A stretch of 64,000 bases of DNA from Ciceribacter lividus. GTDB taxonomy: Bacteria > Pseudomonadota > Alphaproteobacteria > Rhizobiales > Rhizobiaceae. The position numbers were made by a program, and so were the translations under genes. The notes under the pieces were generated by a model. It searched no databases. It was not told the DNA's origin and was given only the letters and a program-made list of their open reading frames with translations. Location: assembly GCF_003337715.1 (NCBI RefSeq), contig NZ_QPIX01000003.1, positions 124,001-188,000 of the forward strand. Reading direction: 5' to 3'. The first letter of the stretch is position 1. Each line of letters starts with the position of its first letter. This document shows positions 63,670 through 64,000 of the stretch, one piece after another.

Positions 63670-63888
63670 ATGGCAAAAGAAGAAGTCCTCGAATTCCCCG
63701 GTGTCGTCACCGAATTGCTGCCCAACGCCACTTTCCGCGTGAAGCTCGAAAACGAGCACGAGATCATCGCCCACACGGCCGGCCGCATGCGCAAGAACCG
63801 CATCCGCGTCCTCGCCGGCGACAAGGTTCTCGTCGAGATGACCCCTTACGACCTCACCAAGGGCCGCATCACCTACCGCTTCAAGTAA
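63670..63888 (+). CDS. infA: Translation initiation factor IF-1
   Basis: Single S1-domain protein of 72 aa ([20 protein letters not shown] start, [20 protein letters not shown] centre, RITYRFK end), diagnostic of IF-1. It binds the 30S A-site during initiation. It has a 133-base upstream gap with its own promoter probably within it, and precedes maf. Confidence 0.98.
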   Translation: MAKEEVLEFPGVVTELLPNATFRVKLENEHEIIAHTAGRMRKNRIRVLAGDKVLVEMTPYDLTKGRITYRFK

Positions 63889-63924
63889 GCGGGCGATTTC
63901 AAGCAGGCAGACGCCCGAGGACCC

Positions 63925-64000
63925 ATGGATCCGACACAGAAGCTGATACTGGCCTCCGGTTCCCCACGCCGCGTCGATCTGCTGATGCAGGCCGGCATCG
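63925..64000 (+). CDS. maf: Maf-family nucleotide pyrophosphatase, N-terminal part (partial)
   Basis: The first 25 codons read MDPTQKLILASGSPRRVDLLMQAGI; the S-x-S-P-R-R loop is the active-site signature of Maf proteins. Maf enzymes hydrolyse non-canonical nucleotides such as dTTP or UTP derivatives. The gene runs off the window edge. In Rhizobiales maf follows infA. Confidence 0.92.
   Translation, partial: MDPTQKLILASGSPRRVDLLMQAGI

Noticed and set aside
1..64000. Prophage, genomic island, CRISPR array or insertion sequence
   Set aside because: No integrase, transposase, phage structural gene, spaced direct repeats or shift to low-GC sequence is visible. Both tRNA genes have intact ordinary chromosomal neighbours.

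Overview
The window is a 64-kb piece of core chromosome from a Rhizobiaceae alphaproteobacterium, most likely Sinorhizobium/Ensifer or a close relative. The evidence is high GC, a gcrA cell-cycle regulator under a promoter rich in GANTC (CcrM) sites with a CtrA box, a SAM-II riboswitch ahead of metZ, a full-length podJ next to a fad operon, a RIME-type rhizobial intergenic repeat, DUF6460, DUF6030, DUF2948, BA14K and UPF0262 family genes, and the hisD-UPF0262-phosphatase-infA-maf cluster typical of Rhizobiales. The genus is inferred from gene content and order; no database search was possible. I see no insertion sequence, prophage, integrase or CRISPR array.

Layout. 1-2.4 kb: end of the phosphate operon (pstA end, pstB, phoU, phoB), closed by a perfect bidirectional terminator. 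2.5-6.7 kb: gcrA facing away from argD-argF-hslO, sharing a regulatory region of about 420 bp. 6.8-10.7 kb: apaG, metZ with its riboswitch, a long-form dCTP deaminase and a voltage-gated ion channel, then tRNA-Gly(CCC). 10.8-18.3 kb: MFS transporter, processive glycosyltransferase with an MshEN-like N-terminus, orphan solute-binding protein, TerB-like protein, degenerate SNase, S24/LexA-like regulator and a LuxR-type response regulator. 18.3-25.6 kb: DUF952-pyrD, MATE pump, CAP lipoprotein, TPR-methyltransferase, two tandem YitT membrane proteins, and an Rrf2/AhpD-like unit. 25.6-33.5 kb: Lhr-type helicase with PdeM nuclease, alpha/beta hydrolase with divergent TetR, RibD-C reductase with divergent HxlR, and a TIGR02186-TSUP transporter pair. 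33.7-43.2 kb: podJ (polarity factor) and a fadE-fadA-fadB beta-oxidation operon. 43.3-51.8 kb: GDPD, cold-shock protein, GH32 enzyme, metallophosphoesterase, BA14K protein with a FixK/FNR-type box, and a 1169-residue SSF-PAS-histidine kinase-receiver hybrid. 52-58.4 kb: mscL, aminotransferase, galE, DUF442 phosphatase-like protein, DUF6030, SH3 protein and DUF475 (TerC-like). 58.8-64 kb: tRNA-Thr(GGT), murA, DUF2948, hisD, UPF0262, LMW-phosphatase-like protein, infA and the start of maf.

The genes are mostly housekeeping. The most interesting material is regulatory: the gcrA control region, the riboswitch expression platform, a FixK-type promoter for a secreted BA14K protein, several unassigned perfect palindromes next to regulators, and a possible split CrbS/CrbR-like signalling pair (hybrid kinase at 48-52 kb, LuxR-type regulator at 17 kb) in a region that also encodes acetyl-CoA-producing beta-oxidation. 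No wholly new multigene system could be demonstrated from sequence alone.
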